From Oscillospiraceae bacterium (lineage in GTDB: Bacteria > Bacillota > Clostridia > Oscillospirales > WRJC01), in contig WQYZ01000004.1 in the NCBI GenBank assembly GCA_009780985.1, positions 1-60,865 on the forward strand: DNA of 60,865 bases, given 5' to 3'. How positions within the stretch are numbered: the stretch's first letter is position 1; every line of letters begins with the position of its first letter. Position numbers and translations under genes: made by a program. A model generated the notes under the pieces. That model saw only the letters and a program-made list of their open reading frames with translations, had not been told where the DNA came from and did not search any database. Of this stretch, positions 15,626 through 24,844 are shown piece after piece.

Positions 15626-16370
15626 CTCTGTCTACCTCCTCGGCAAGTTTTTGATAACCGTTCGACCCTGAAAAGTTATCTTCGGCAAATTCGTTAATCG
15701 GAACGCCGGCTATAGCGGCATTCGCAAATTTTATACTGCGTTTTATCAATATATTGAGAAACGGGAAATTCTCCTGTATTTTATCCACAATCATACGCGC
15801 GTGCTGAGTTCTTGGGTCGTACATGGTTATTATAGTCCCTAAAAAGTTTATGCGGGGATTGTATTTTTTTATATCCGATATTGTGTTCGAGATTATTTCA
15901 AGCCCCTTGTACGACAAAAAAGACGGTTCCACAGGAACAATCACATAAACCGAAGCCATAAAAGAGTTTATTGTCAGAATACCCAAAGACGGCATATTGT
16001 CTATGATCGCGTAATCGTAATATTTGGCGACTTCGTCGAGCTTTTCTTTCAAAATATGTTCGCGGTTTATCAGGGACGTAATCTCAATTTCAGCGGCGGA
16101 TAAATCAATCGACGACGGGATTAAATCGACGTTTTTTAAATCTGTCTGGACTATGACTTCTTTAGCGGAGCATTTTCTCGTTATGAGATGATACGCGTTT
16201 CGCAGGAATTTTGCCGGGTCGAATTTAAGATATATCGTCAGTGAAGCCTGCGGGTCAAGATCGACGAGAAGAACATTTTTTTTCATTCTGCCCAATTGGG
16301 CGGCAAGATTAAGCGCAGATGTGGTTTTTCCCACTCCGCCTTTGTTATTTGCTATTGATATAATATTCAT
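15612..16370 (-). CDS. parA: ParA/Soj-type ATPase
   Basis: 252 residues, typical for Soj-like ParA. Deviant Walker A KGGVGKTT (residues 10-17), switch I/Walker A' region VLLVDLDPQASLT, and Walker B-like YAIIDNMPSLG are intact. Such ATPases form nucleotide-dependent sandwich dimers on DNA and position cargo such as chromosomes, plasmids, or protein clusters. No ParB gene and no parS-like repeats are visible; instead the next gene, overlapping by 14 bases, encodes a ComFB-domain protein with an acidic N-terminal region. That suggests a ParA/MinD-type positioning role for a cargo other than a centromere. AAAGG elements precede the ATG. The 274-bp upstream gap is very AT-rich with nothing else seen. 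Confidence 0.93.
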   Translation of the reverse strand: MNIISIANNKGGVGKTTSALNLAAQLGRMKKNVLLVDLDPQASLTIYLKFDPAKFLRNAYHLITRKCSAKEVIVQTDLKNVDLIPSSIDLSAAEIEITSLINREHILKEKLDEVAKYYDYAIIDNMPSLGILTINSFMASVYVIVPVEPSFLSYKGLEIISNTISDIKKYNPRINFLGTIITMYDPRTQHARMIVDKIQENFPFLNILIKRSIKFANAAIAGVPINEFAEDNFSGSNGYQKLAEEVDRVVNS

Positions 16371-16644
16371 ACCTTTACTAACCTTTAAATTACTATCCTT
16401 TTCTCTTGTTATATTTTTATATTTTCAGTTTCTGGGCTTTTGATTTTTTACTTTTTTATTACCGATTTTTATTTTTTCCAAAATTATATAATTATATTAA
16501 TATACAACAATTTTATCAAAAAAAAATGTAAAAATCTACGGAATTTTCAATATCTCAAAATTTTTACATATAATTTATATATTATTAATTAATAGATGCT
16601 TATGAAGACACAATTATTCGAAATATTTTTAAGCGGGCTTTAAG

Positions 16645-17964
16645 CTATCGCGCATTGGGAAGATATGCTCCGATATCTTTTAATTTTTGCTGTAATTCTA
16701 ATATATTTACGCTGCGCGTTTCACAGACGCCGTTGGCGGTTGTATTTGCCGCTGATATTGCTGCGCCGATTCCCGCCGCCTGCCCCATTATAAAACATCC
16801 CGGCATTACCCTGATTGACGCCTGCATTTTTTTGTCCGTGCTCGCGCATCTTCCCGCAACATAAACGTTTGACAGATTTTTCGGCAGCAAAATCCTGTAA
16901 GGAATACCGTAGGATTCGCCTGTTTTATAACGCATGGTTTCATATTCTTTCCTGAATTTCTCGTATGATTCTTTATCCGGTTTTGCGATATGTATATCTA
17001 CGGGATATGAAAATCTGCCGATTTCGTCGTTGAAAGACGCTCTTTTTATAAAATCGTCCGCGCACAATTCATAATCGCCCGTTATTCTGCGGCTCTCACG
17101 CACCCCGAGGCACGAGCCGGATATGACTATATTGGCGTTTTTATAGCCTCTGCCTAAATATTCCCTGTAATATTTTTCATACTCCGGAAGGATTTTCCGT
17201 CCGGTTATCATGGCTTGCGTCAAAGAAACCTCGTCGGTAGCGTCGGCGTCGAAACAGTGACCGATATTTCCCCCGCCTAAATTATCCCCGACGCGCCACA
17301 TTCCGGACAGATGACGGTCTTCCTGCGTGAAAATATTATCCGCAAACGCTTTTTCAAGCTCCGAATCGTCCGTAAAGTTTTTGTCGCCCCAGTTTATATT
17401 ATTCCAGATTGTGCATAAAGTAGACGGCATCGTTCTACCATCATCGCCTCCGATTACGTACGGATTACCGGCAAACGCGCACAAATCCCCGTCGCCGGTG
17501 CAGTCTATAAAAATTTTTGCCCGGACTGCGAAAGTGCCGCTTTTTGCGTTGAATACTGCGTAATTTACATGATCTTCCCCGTTTTTTATAACATCTATTA
17601 AAGTCGTGAAAAACGAATACTTTATATTTCTTTCGTTTACAATTAGATTATCGCAGAGCCTTTTATACTTTTCAACATGTATTCCGACCAATCCGTTGAA
17701 TCCATTTTCGATGCACAAATCGTAAACTTCTCTGCCGATACCTCCGGCGAGAAAATTAACCCCGTCGGTGAACGACATAAATGCCGGAACGAGCGCAGTC
17801 GTCGCAAGACCTCCGAAGAATCCCTGCGATTCCGCCAAGAAAACGGATACTCCCTGTCTTGCCGCCGAAACCGCCGCCGCAATTCCTGCCGGACCGCCCC
17901 CGATTACGCATACATCGGCAGTATATTTTTCCCGTATTGTTTTTGTGTAGATAATTTCATTCAT
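16645..17964 (-). CDS. FAD-dependent oxidoreductase
   Basis: 439 residues of the FAD_oxidored (PF12831-type) class. The N-terminal Rossmann motif GGGPAG (22-27) with AAAVSAARQGVSVFLAES binds the ADP part of FAD; IFIDCTGDGDLCAFAG and the C-terminal NVYVAGRCASTDKKMQASIR with GQAAGIGAAIS are family hallmarks. There is no signal peptide, so the enzyme is cytoplasmic. Substrate is unknown; members of this family are often found with carbohydrate-use genes. It follows the nuclease-methylase fusion gene after 25 bp on the same strand and has an AGAGGA ribosome site, so it is probably cotranscribed, an odd pairing without an obvious functional link. Confidence 0.9.
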   Translation of the reverse strand: MNEIIYTKTIREKYTADVCVIGGGPAGIAAAVSAARQGVSVFLAESQGFFGGLATTALVPAFMSFTDGVNFLAGGIGREVYDLCIENGFNGLVGIHVEKYKRLCDNLIVNERNIKYSFFTTLIDVIKNGEDHVNYAVFNAKSGTFAVRAKIFIDCTGDGDLCAFAGNPYVIGGDDGRTMPSTLCTIWNNINWGDKNFTDDSELEKAFADNIFTQEDRHLSGMWRVGDNLGGGNIGHCFDADATDEVSLTQAMITGRKILPEYEKYYREYLGRGYKNANIVISGSCLGVRESRRITGDYELCADDFIKRASFNDEIGRFSYPVDIHIAKPDKESYEKFRKEYETMRYKTGESYGIPYRILLPKNLSNVYVAGRCASTDKKMQASIRVMPGCFIMGQAAGIGAAISAANTTANGVCETRSVNILELQQKLKDIGAYLPNAR

Positions 17965-17989
17965 AAAAATCCTCTTTTCTTGTTATATT

Positions 17990-20272
17990 TTATATTGTTA
18001 TTGATAATTCATTTAAGGCAGTCAAATATTCATTATAAGATTTTTCGATTTTATTGGATATTTTTACGTACTTTTCAATTTCGTTTTCAGTTGGTTTCAC
18101 AAGTTTAATTTTAATTAATTGCTCGTACGATAGGATAGCCCTTGCTCCGCCTAAACAATAATCATTTATTATAGATAAATATTCGGAACTTTTTAGTTTT
18201 GACACAAGATAGTGCGGCGGAAAGTCTTTGCTTGTCTCAAATACAACGTATATTGAACTTACAAACATATTCGGGTGAATATTCTGAACAACTCCAATAC
18301 TTCCAATGTTTATTCTATGCGGATTATACACGATATCTCCAACAGAAACTTTTTTATATTTTTGCGACAGTTCGCCCATTTCCCTTGCTGAATAAATTTC
18401 TTCAAGAAAAATGCCTTTTTTCGATACCTGTAAAATTGCACATTCGTCATCATCGTCATAAACTTCTTTGTTAAACTTCACCTTTTTTTCCGATGTAAAA
18501 TCTTTTAAATAAACAGTACGGCTTGCAGTAATGGGGATATGCTCCATATAAGAAAACGGTAATAGCGAATAATTATCAGTGCTTTTTATTTTATCGCCGG
18601 CGACTCTGATAGAATTCGGTATTATAGTATTTTTTTCATTATACTCAGCCAGTAAACTACTGTAATCAGATTTCCCCGGCAATACTCTCCGTCTTGCACC
18701 TAATTCAAATCCATCGTTTCTGATGATAAAATAATATACATCTTTTAGTTCGCGAATTGTTTCTTTTTCCTTTTTGCGTGCGATAAAAATGCTTGTTTTT
18801 GTTGGAGTATATGGGTTAAATACACCTCTCGGTAAAGAAACAACCGTTATTGATTCTGAAGAATTTACTATCAGTTTTCTTGTATCTTTAATTACGCCGC
18901 CGTCATATAGAAATGTTTCAGGCACGATAGCCGCCATCGTGCCGCCGTCTTTAACCGCTCTCCACATATGCTGGATAAAAACGCTGTCTCCATTATCAGT
19001 AGGGACAGAATATAATCCCCCGCTGTCAGTTTTTTGAGAATACGGAATATTTGAAACGACAATATCAAATTCTTTATCAACCGGTTGTTCAAGACTATCC
19101 ATTTGAATTATATTTGTATGACCGTCGCCGAATAAAATCATATTCATCTTTGCTATCCGCGCTGTGGATGTAATCTCCCTGCCAAAGATACTTTCAGTTT
19201 TTATCTTTTTTCGTATAGTATCGTCTTTCATATTAGAATTGTTTGATAAATATTTGAAGCATTCCAATAAAAACCCGCCCGTTCCGCAAAACGGGTCATA
19301 TATAGTTTGTCCGAATTTTGGGGAAATTAAATTTATAATCGTTCTGATTATATGACGGGGAGTATAATATTCGCCAAGGTCTTTATTTCCGTTTGTAACA
19401 TTTTTGAGAAAAAATTCAAAAGCATCGCCTTTAATATCGCTGTCAATTTTATTAAAATCTATTGTGTTTATTTCATCTAATAAATCTTTTAATATATTTT
19501 CATTGGATATATTTAATGTATTGTCAAACACATCTCCATATTTTTCCCTGAGTTTCGGTTTTATCGAATCTTCCAGAAATAATCCTATATCGCCTTCCGG
19601 TTTACTCATTAAGTTTTTCCAATTCACTCTTTTGTCTAAAGGTATTGAGTTTTTTGATATTTCCGCTATATCGTCTAAATCGTCCATCAATTTTAAAAAA
19701 AGTATATCGGCAAAAACTGAGAACCGTTCATACCCGTCCCTAAGCCCGGCTTTTCGCAGGAGATTATTTGCTCTTTTAAATAAAGACAGCAATTCTTCTT
19801 TTGAATAATTCAGACCTTTGGGAGAAGATTCAATTTCACTTCCATTTTCAATAAAACGCTTAATTGTTACCTCATCAACAAAATCCTGAATTTCTGCTCC
19901 GTCTATCTTTAGCGGCTTGTTTTCATTAATATTGTATGAGTACACAAAAGTATCGTTTGTAACGAATACTATTGAAACACGTAAAGGTTTTGCATATAAT
20001 TCTGACGCTTGCAGCAGCGCATTTTCAAGTTTTATACCGGGTCGTTTTGCTTCAATAACGGCAATCGGAGTATCTGTTCCGCTTGAATAAATCAGATAAT
20101 CAGGATTCTTTCCGTTCAGCAAATTATCCTGATACTCGGTTTTTGCTCTTTCCTGAAAAACATTACAATGTTTTGAATTTTCATCTAAACAAAAACCTAA
20201 ATTGATTAGCTTTGTGTTTATGTTTGTTCTTGTATGTGCTTCCAATGGGTATTTTCTTTTACTATTGGACAT
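17990..20272 (-). CDS. Fused restriction-modification enzyme: HsdR-N-like nuclease, N6-adenine methylase, target recognition
   Basis: 760 residues in one chain. Residues 1-145 resemble the HsdR N-terminal/HSDR_N_2 endonuclease fold, with PD (57-58) and EAK (74-76) in the spacing of a PD-(D/E)XK site. Residues 155-300 are the helical HsdM N-terminal part, and 300-540 the class I methylase: GEYYTPRHI, motif I DPFCGTGG (326-333), motif IV NIPY (408-411, instead of the usual NPPF/Y). The last 200 residues look like one HsdS half, a target-recognition domain with a closing coiled coil (EIEKYVKISNKIEKSYNEYL). No helicase region and no separate hsdR or hsdS are nearby. The layout suggests a type IIG-like self-contained system; a methylase-only or phage-defence variant is possible. 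An AAAGGAG site precedes the ATG. Confidence 0.85.
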   Translation of the reverse strand: MSNSKRKYPLEAHTRTNINTKLINLGFCLDENSKHCNVFQERAKTEYQDNLLNGKNPDYLIYSSGTDTPIAVIEAKRPGIKLENALLQASELYAKPLRVSIVFVTNDTFVYSYNINENKPLKIDGAEIQDFVDEVTIKRFIENGSEIESSPKGLNYSKEELLSLFKRANNLLRKAGLRDGYERFSVFADILFLKLMDDLDDIAEISKNSIPLDKRVNWKNLMSKPEGDIGLFLEDSIKPKLREKYGDVFDNTLNISNENILKDLLDEINTIDFNKIDSDIKGDAFEFFLKNVTNGNKDLGEYYTPRHIIRTIINLISPKFGQTIYDPFCGTGGFLLECFKYLSNNSNMKDDTIRKKIKTESIFGREITSTARIAKMNMILFGDGHTNIIQMDSLEQPVDKEFDIVVSNIPYSQKTDSGGLYSVPTDNGDSVFIQHMWRAVKDGGTMAAIVPETFLYDGGVIKDTRKLIVNSSESITVVSLPRGVFNPYTPTKTSIFIARKKEKETIRELKDVYYFIIRNDGFELGARRRVLPGKSDYSSLLAEYNEKNTIIPNSIRVAGDKIKSTDNYSLLPFSYMEHIPITASRTVYLKDFTSEKKVKFNKEVYDDDDECAILQVSKKGIFLEEIYSAREMGELSQKYKKVSVGDIVYNPHRINIGSIGVVQNIHPNMFVSSIYVVFETSKDFPPHYLVSKLKSSEYLSIINDYCLGGARAILSYEQLIKIKLVKPTENEIEKYVKISNKIEKSYNEYLTALNELSITI

Positions 20273-20321
20273 ACTTTTATAGACTCCTTTCTGTCTTGTG
20301 AACAGTGTATTATAATATATT

Positions 20322-22325
20322 TCACTTGTTTATCTCCTGGTCCATCCAGTCTATTCTCGCTTTGAGCCACGTTTTGAGAAAATCGACTTCGTCCTGATAT
20401 GTTGTGCGGGACTGGAAACCGTCCGCATTGGGCCAGACATAAACTCCTAGTATCTTCCATTTCGCAAAGTTCATAGCCTGAGATTTGTCGAGAAGCGCGG
20501 CGGTTGAATCTATTCTCTCGAACATTCTGTTAAAATAATGCGTCTTAACATAGTTCCAGCGGTCTTTAAATTCCTGAACAAACGCGGGGTCCTCGAACAG
20601 CCTTGTAAACCAGTCGCAGTCTCTTACATACCAGCCTGTCGGGTCGTCGCCGCCCCTGTAATTGGCGTTTCCTGCGCCGAGGTCAAAATCCCATATCGGA
20701 CCCATACACAATTTGCCGTCTCTCGGTTTGTACATATATACGCTCGTGTAGAAATCCGCGTCAACCTGTTTGAAAAGCTCGTTTACTATATACCAGTCAA
20801 TATAAGTAGACGGGTCTATATATGCTCTGTAACCTTTATTCGGGTCTGTGAAATCATCGCTGAAAAGGGCGTCCTCCGCTTTGTTTACATAATCCGAAAT
20901 ATAATTGTACGCGTCTTCGGACATATTTTTTGCCCCGGGCTGCTTTATGGAGAAGAAATGTCCTACTCCGTCTGTCTGCGCTGTCCAGTTTATTTTTTTT
21001 GTCTCAAATATTATCTCGTCCGTATCATATTTATCCGTAGAATTTACTTCGAGCAGATAAGTTCCGGACAAATCGTCGCCGGTGCTTGCGGGGATTATTT
21101 TTTCCTGACCTTTACTTGTGATTTTTGTGGTATCGCTGCCTTTTATTTTAGGAAAATCAAGCCTCCCCTGACCTATGTCAATCAGTTCGCCGATATTATA
21201 TGTGCCGACATACTGTCCGTTGAGCACCAAATCGACATATCGGAGTCTGGGAGAATACGCCGCGCCCATGTCCCTGTACAATTCGACCGCAGTATAGTTC
21301 CGCATAAGCGACTTATCCGCATAATTTGCCACAAGCATCCACTTATCGAACGAAGGCATGTCCAAAATCTGCGCTTTATCGGCGATTTCGATGGTATAAC
21401 CCTTTTTTGGCATATCCCAAGATGAATTTCCGCGTCCTTTTATTGTTATTGCGCCGTCGTAGAGACCTTCGCCGTATGGATTCAGCGCGCTGTCTATAAT
21501 TTTTAAGGTCGCGTTGCGATATGTGCTTTTGCTCGTAATCTTTTTGTTGTTTTCTGTATTTATTACGACTACCGGAATGCCGTTGTCAAGTTGCTTTACG
21601 CTTATTTCATAGTCTCTGGCGGCGTTAATTTTTTCGTTTACGGCGGCGACTTCGAGCGTTTCGCCGGGTTTCATTTTTAATTCGGCGTCCGCGGTTTTTG
21701 CGCCGTTTATATACAGGACGCAATTATGGGCAAGTTGATATGTAACGGTATATTCATAATCGTCCGCCACCGTTCCCGGAACATACGCTTCCGTATATGT
21801 ATCGTTAACGTCGTCATATACTCCGGCTTGTCCGTCAAAAGAGACGCTGAGAAGCTCCGCGTCGTCTATGTACGGCAGGGTTGCGGTTCCCGTAAGATAT
21901 AATGCCGCCTGCGTGTTTTTTTTGCGCGCGAACAGTTTGATATCATAATCTTTGCCGGGCAGTAATTTTGTGACTTTATATGTGCCGTTCAGGATTTTGT
22001 CCGAAGTGAAATTTAGAACTATATGTCCGTTTTGCGCAGCCGTAGAGTAATCGTCAATATTCCCGTCATAACTCGCCGCGACCGCGTATTCGTATTCGCC
22101 GTCTGTGAGATTAGGCCAGGCCAGCGTAAACCCTTTTACTCTTATATCGCTCACAGTCAGCGAGGCGTTATCCGGGATTTTCAGGTTCAGCACCTGCAAA
22201 GAATTAAGCGCGCCTTTATCTGAAGCAGAACACGATGAAATCATAAAAAAGATAAGCGCGAATAACAGCAAAGCAGACGGAATCAGAAGCATATATTTCA
22301 GATTTTTGTTTATTTTTTGTTTCAT
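20322..22325 (-). CDS. CotH-kinase-family lipoprotein with FN3-like and cadherin-like domains
   Basis: 667 residues. Lipobox ISSC (Cys32) after one hydrophobic segment, then a fibronectin III-like domain (about 45-150), a cadherin-like beta-sandwich (about 160-245), and a CotH domain (about 255-640). CotH signatures are GRGNSSWDMPKKGY, DKWMLVANYADKSLMRNYTA, YVDLVLNGQYVGTYN and IWDFDLGAGN. CotH proteins are atypical protein kinases, best known for phosphorylating spore coat proteins; membrane-anchored homologues with carbohydrate-binding-like modules are common in clostridia and may act on surface proteins. AGAGGAG precedes the ATG. It is transcribed from a clear promoter whose leader carries a hairpin, and the fusion restriction gene follows 49 bp downstream. 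Confidence 0.9.
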   Translation of the reverse strand: MKQKINKNLKYMLLIPSALLLFALIFFMISSCSASDKGALNSLQVLNLKIPDNASLTVSDIRVKGFTLAWPNLTDGEYEYAVAASYDGNIDDYSTAAQNGHIVLNFTSDKILNGTYKVTKLLPGKDYDIKLFARKKNTQAALYLTGTATLPYIDDAELLSVSFDGQAGVYDDVNDTYTEAYVPGTVADDYEYTVTYQLAHNCVLYINGAKTADAELKMKPGETLEVAAVNEKINAARDYEISVKQLDNGIPVVVINTENNKKITSKSTYRNATLKIIDSALNPYGEGLYDGAITIKGRGNSSWDMPKKGYTIEIADKAQILDMPSFDKWMLVANYADKSLMRNYTAVELYRDMGAAYSPRLRYVDLVLNGQYVGTYNIGELIDIGQGRLDFPKIKGSDTTKITSKGQEKIIPASTGDDLSGTYLLEVNSTDKYDTDEIIFETKKINWTAQTDGVGHFFSIKQPGAKNMSEDAYNYISDYVNKAEDALFSDDFTDPNKGYRAYIDPSTYIDWYIVNELFKQVDADFYTSVYMYKPRDGKLCMGPIWDFDLGAGNANYRGGDDPTGWYVRDCDWFTRLFEDPAFVQEFKDRWNYVKTHYFNRMFERIDSTAALLDKSQAMNFAKWKILGVYVWPNADGFQSRTTYQDEVDFLKTWLKARIDWMDQEINK

Positions 22326-22352
22326 AAAATCTCCTCTGGTTGCAGATAATGA

Positions 22353-22380
22353 CGCACGGCTGAACTTTGTTCAACGTGCG
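22353..22380 (-). other. Leader hairpin of the CotH gene
   Basis: CGCACG (22353-22358) pairs with CGTGCG (22375-22380) and internal TGAAC with GTTCA around a TTT loop. It lies between the promoter and the ribosome site of the CotH gene. There is no following T run on the minus strand, so it is not a standard terminator; it may stabilise mRNA or bind a regulator. Confidence 0.55.
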
Positions 22381-22412
22381 GCTCCTATGAAATATTTTTA
22401 TTTTGTCTTATC

Positions 22413-22441
22413 ATTATATCATATATAAACAAATTTAACAA
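22413..22441 (-). promoter_or_regulatory. Sigma-A promoter of the CotH gene
   Basis: On the minus strand TTGTTA (22436-22441), 17-base spacer, TATAAT (22413-22418). It lies in the divergent region shared with the clostripain gene at 22582. Confidence 0.75.
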
Positions 22442-22581
22442 CAGTTTTAGAAAATTTTTTATGGTAATCGTATAAAAATATTTGCAGGAAAAAGAGGAGA
22501 AATTTTTCAAATATAAAATTTTAATATATTGAGCAAAATAAAATAAAATTCAATAATTATTATATGGAGAGATAAAATTTT

Positions 22582-24726
22582 ATGAAAAAATATGAATCAC
22601 ACGGATTACGAAAGTCAATTACATTAATTTTATTTATATGCGCCGTTTTATCGGTATTGTCCGGTTGCAACGTCACAGACATGCGCGATATGAATAATAC
22701 TGATATTATAAATAATATAGATAATTCTGTAAAAGTTAAGAATAATGTGACCGCCAACATAGTCGGCGCAAACACCGAAAGCGACGGCAGGACGCAGAAA
22801 CAGCAGTTAATAATACCCAAAGATTATATATCGGGATTAATGCTGTCGGTTCAGCCGAGAAAAACGCGCACGATTATGGTCTATATGAACGGCTCCGACT
22901 TAGAAAGCCAGTATGCGGCGGCAACCGACGACTTATATGAAATGCTCGGTTCAAAGTTCGACAGCAAAAAGATGAATCTTGTAATATTTACCGGGGGAGC
23001 AAAAAGATGGCATACGCCCGGTGTTCCCAATAATTTGAATGCCATATTCAAAATTGACAACGGCAGGCTTATCAAATTAGCCCAGATAGGCAAAGACCCT
23101 ATGGGTTATCCCGAAACTTTGGCGGGATTTATAAATTTTGGCAGCAAATTGTTCCCGGCGGACAAATACGGATTGATTTTCTGGAATCACGGCGGCGGCT
23201 CAATAGTCGGCTACGGGTCTGACGAACGGTATATAAATCCAAACAAAGCGATGATGAAACTTTCTGAGATTGATGCCGCACTCGGCAGTACAAATTTATA
23301 TGCTAATGATAAGAAATTTGAGTTTATAGGCTTTGACACATGTCTTATGGCGACGTTGAAAATGGCATGCATTGGCGAAAAATACGCGGATTACATGGTC
23401 GCTTCCGAAGAACTCGAACCTGACCCGGGCTGGGATTATTATTTTATGGGGGATATAAAACCGAATGATTCAGGCAGGGAAATCGGCAAATTAGTCGTGG
23501 ACTATTACAGAAATTTCTACAATAATTGGGATATCAGCGACGTTTTAACTATGTCCCTGACGGATTTAAGCAAGATGCACGAAGTCGCGGCTACTTTTGA
23601 AGATTTTGCCGCTTCAGCAAAATATCAGTTGGCAAACGGTAATTACAGCTATATATCAAAAGCAAGAGGCAGAAGCCGTATGTTCGGCAGTATGGGAGAG
23701 TTCGCAGGGGAAACAGATATGATAGATACGGGAAATCTCGCCCAAAGTCTTAAAGAACTTCTGCCGGATGAAAGCGGCACGCTCCTTTCTGAGTTAAATG
23801 ACGCCGTAATATACAAATATGAAGCCAACATCAAGGACCTCGGCGGACTTTCTATCTATTTCCCGTTTGCGAACAAAAAAGATTTAATTTATAATATGGA
23901 CGTTTACAAATCTATAAATCAGCTTCCGGAATATACTGATTTCCTTGATAAATTCTGTTCCGTTCTGGATTCGAGACCGCTTGTAAATTACAGGACAATC
24001 GCGGACACAGTTATTAACCATGCTGAAATTATAAACTTGAATTCAGACGGAAATATCAAGACAGGAGAATATAATATTTCACTGACTCCGGAACAGGTTG
24101 ACAATCTTCTGGAAGTCCGCCAGACCACATGGCGTAAGAATGATGTAGATAACAGCTATATTCAGATAGAGGAGGATAAAAACGTTTCCGTATCAGATGA
24201 CGGCGAAGTCGGCATAAAATTCAACGATGTAGGTACAACGCTGAATGGACGTTTTATATGTCTTTACGAACTCGGAGTGAATAACGGCTGGCATGATTTG
24301 AATAATAAGCGCATAAGATACGCAATTCCGGTAAAATTAAACGATAGCGACGCGGACTTAATCGCCGTATATTCAGACAAATATCCTGACGGAAAAATAA
24401 TCGGAGCAGTGCCGGCGGGGGATGATGTATATAATATTTTAGACAAAAAAATAGTCCCAATCAGAGCTGGGGATAACATTCAGATATTATATTACGCGGA
24501 AACTTTCGGCGAAGATAATAACAGCGAATTGGATTCTTTGGAGGTAAACGACAGAAAGCGCGAGTTATGGCAGAAAGGCGAAGAATTTACAGTGGATGAA
24601 AACGGATTGCTTCTGCAGAAAGAAAAATTGCAGGAAGGCGAATATCTCTGCGGCGTAAGTTTTGTAGATATACAGCAGAACAAATATTATTCAAATTTTA
24701 TCGAGATAGAAAATCGTATAAAATAA
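22582..24726 (+). CDS. Clostripain-family (C11) cysteine peptidase lipoprotein
   Basis: 714 residues. Lipobox VLSGC (Cys29), Asn/Asp-rich linker, then the C11 caspase-like fold: RTIMVYMNGSDLESQ, catalytic His203 in WNHGGG and catalytic Cys254 in FDTCLMATLK, with the conserved VASEELEPDPGWDY loop. A long C-terminal half (about 470-714) is beta-rich and not assigned. Clostripains cleave after arginine or lysine and usually self-process; here the enzyme would be tethered to the outer membrane face of the cell. GGAGAG precedes the ATG at 22582. The gene diverges from the CotH lipoprotein gene, and no terminator is seen before the next plus-strand operon, which has its own promoter. Confidence 0.93.
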   Translation: MKKYESHGLRKSITLILFICAVLSVLSGCNVTDMRDMNNTDIINNIDNSVKVKNNVTANIVGANTESDGRTQKQQLIIPKDYISGLMLSVQPRKTRTIMVYMNGSDLESQYAAATDDLYEMLGSKFDSKKMNLVIFTGGAKRWHTPGVPNNLNAIFKIDNGRLIKLAQIGKDPMGYPETLAGFINFGSKLFPADKYGLIFWNHGGGSIVGYGSDERYINPNKAMMKLSEIDAALGSTNLYANDKKFEFIGFDTCLMATLKMACIGEKYADYMVASEELEPDPGWDYYFMGDIKPNDSGREIGKLVVDYYRNFYNNWDISDVLTMSLTDLSKMHEVAATFEDFAASAKYQLANGNYSYISKARGRSRMFGSMGEFAGETDMIDTGNLAQSLKELLPDESGTLLSELNDAVIYKYEANIKDLGGLSIYFPFANKKDLIYNMDVYKSINQLPEYTDFLDKFCSVLDSRPLVNYRTIADTVINHAEIINLNSDGNIKTGEYNISLTPEQVDNLLEVRQTTWRKNDVDNSYIQIEEDKNVSVSDDGEVGIKFNDVGTTLNGRFICLYELGVNNGWHDLNNKRIRYAIPVKLNDSDADLIAVYSDKYPDGKIIGAVPAGDDVYNILDKKIVPIRAGDNIQILYYAETFGEDNNSELDSLEVNDRKRELWQKGEEFTVDENGLLLQKEKLQEGEYLCGVSFVDIQQNKYYSNFIEIENRIK

Positions 24727-24775
24727 TAATAAATTAAGAATAGATGTTAAATTTTTTGCTTTTTGAAATTTGCTG

Positions 24776-24804
24776 TTGACTTTTAATATTATATGATGTA
24801 TAAT
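24776..24804 (+). promoter_or_regulatory. Sigma-A promoter of the XpaC-TelA-TPM operon
   Basis: TTGACT (24776-24781), 17-base spacer, TATAAT (24799-24804), 40 bases before the first ATG. Confidence 0.87.
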
Positions 24805-24844
24805 ATTATTATTCAAAAAATAATCGTAAAGGAGATATGCGGTC

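Noticed and set aside
14819-16370. Chromosome partition parAB
   Set aside because: The second gene has no ParB helix-turn-helix or arginine-rich patch and instead ends with a ComFB domain; no parS-like 16-bp palindromes were found.
17990-20272. Ordinary type I restriction system subunit M
   Set aside because: The N-terminal HsdR-N-like domain, the C-terminal HsdS-like half and the absence of partner genes argue against a standard hsdM.
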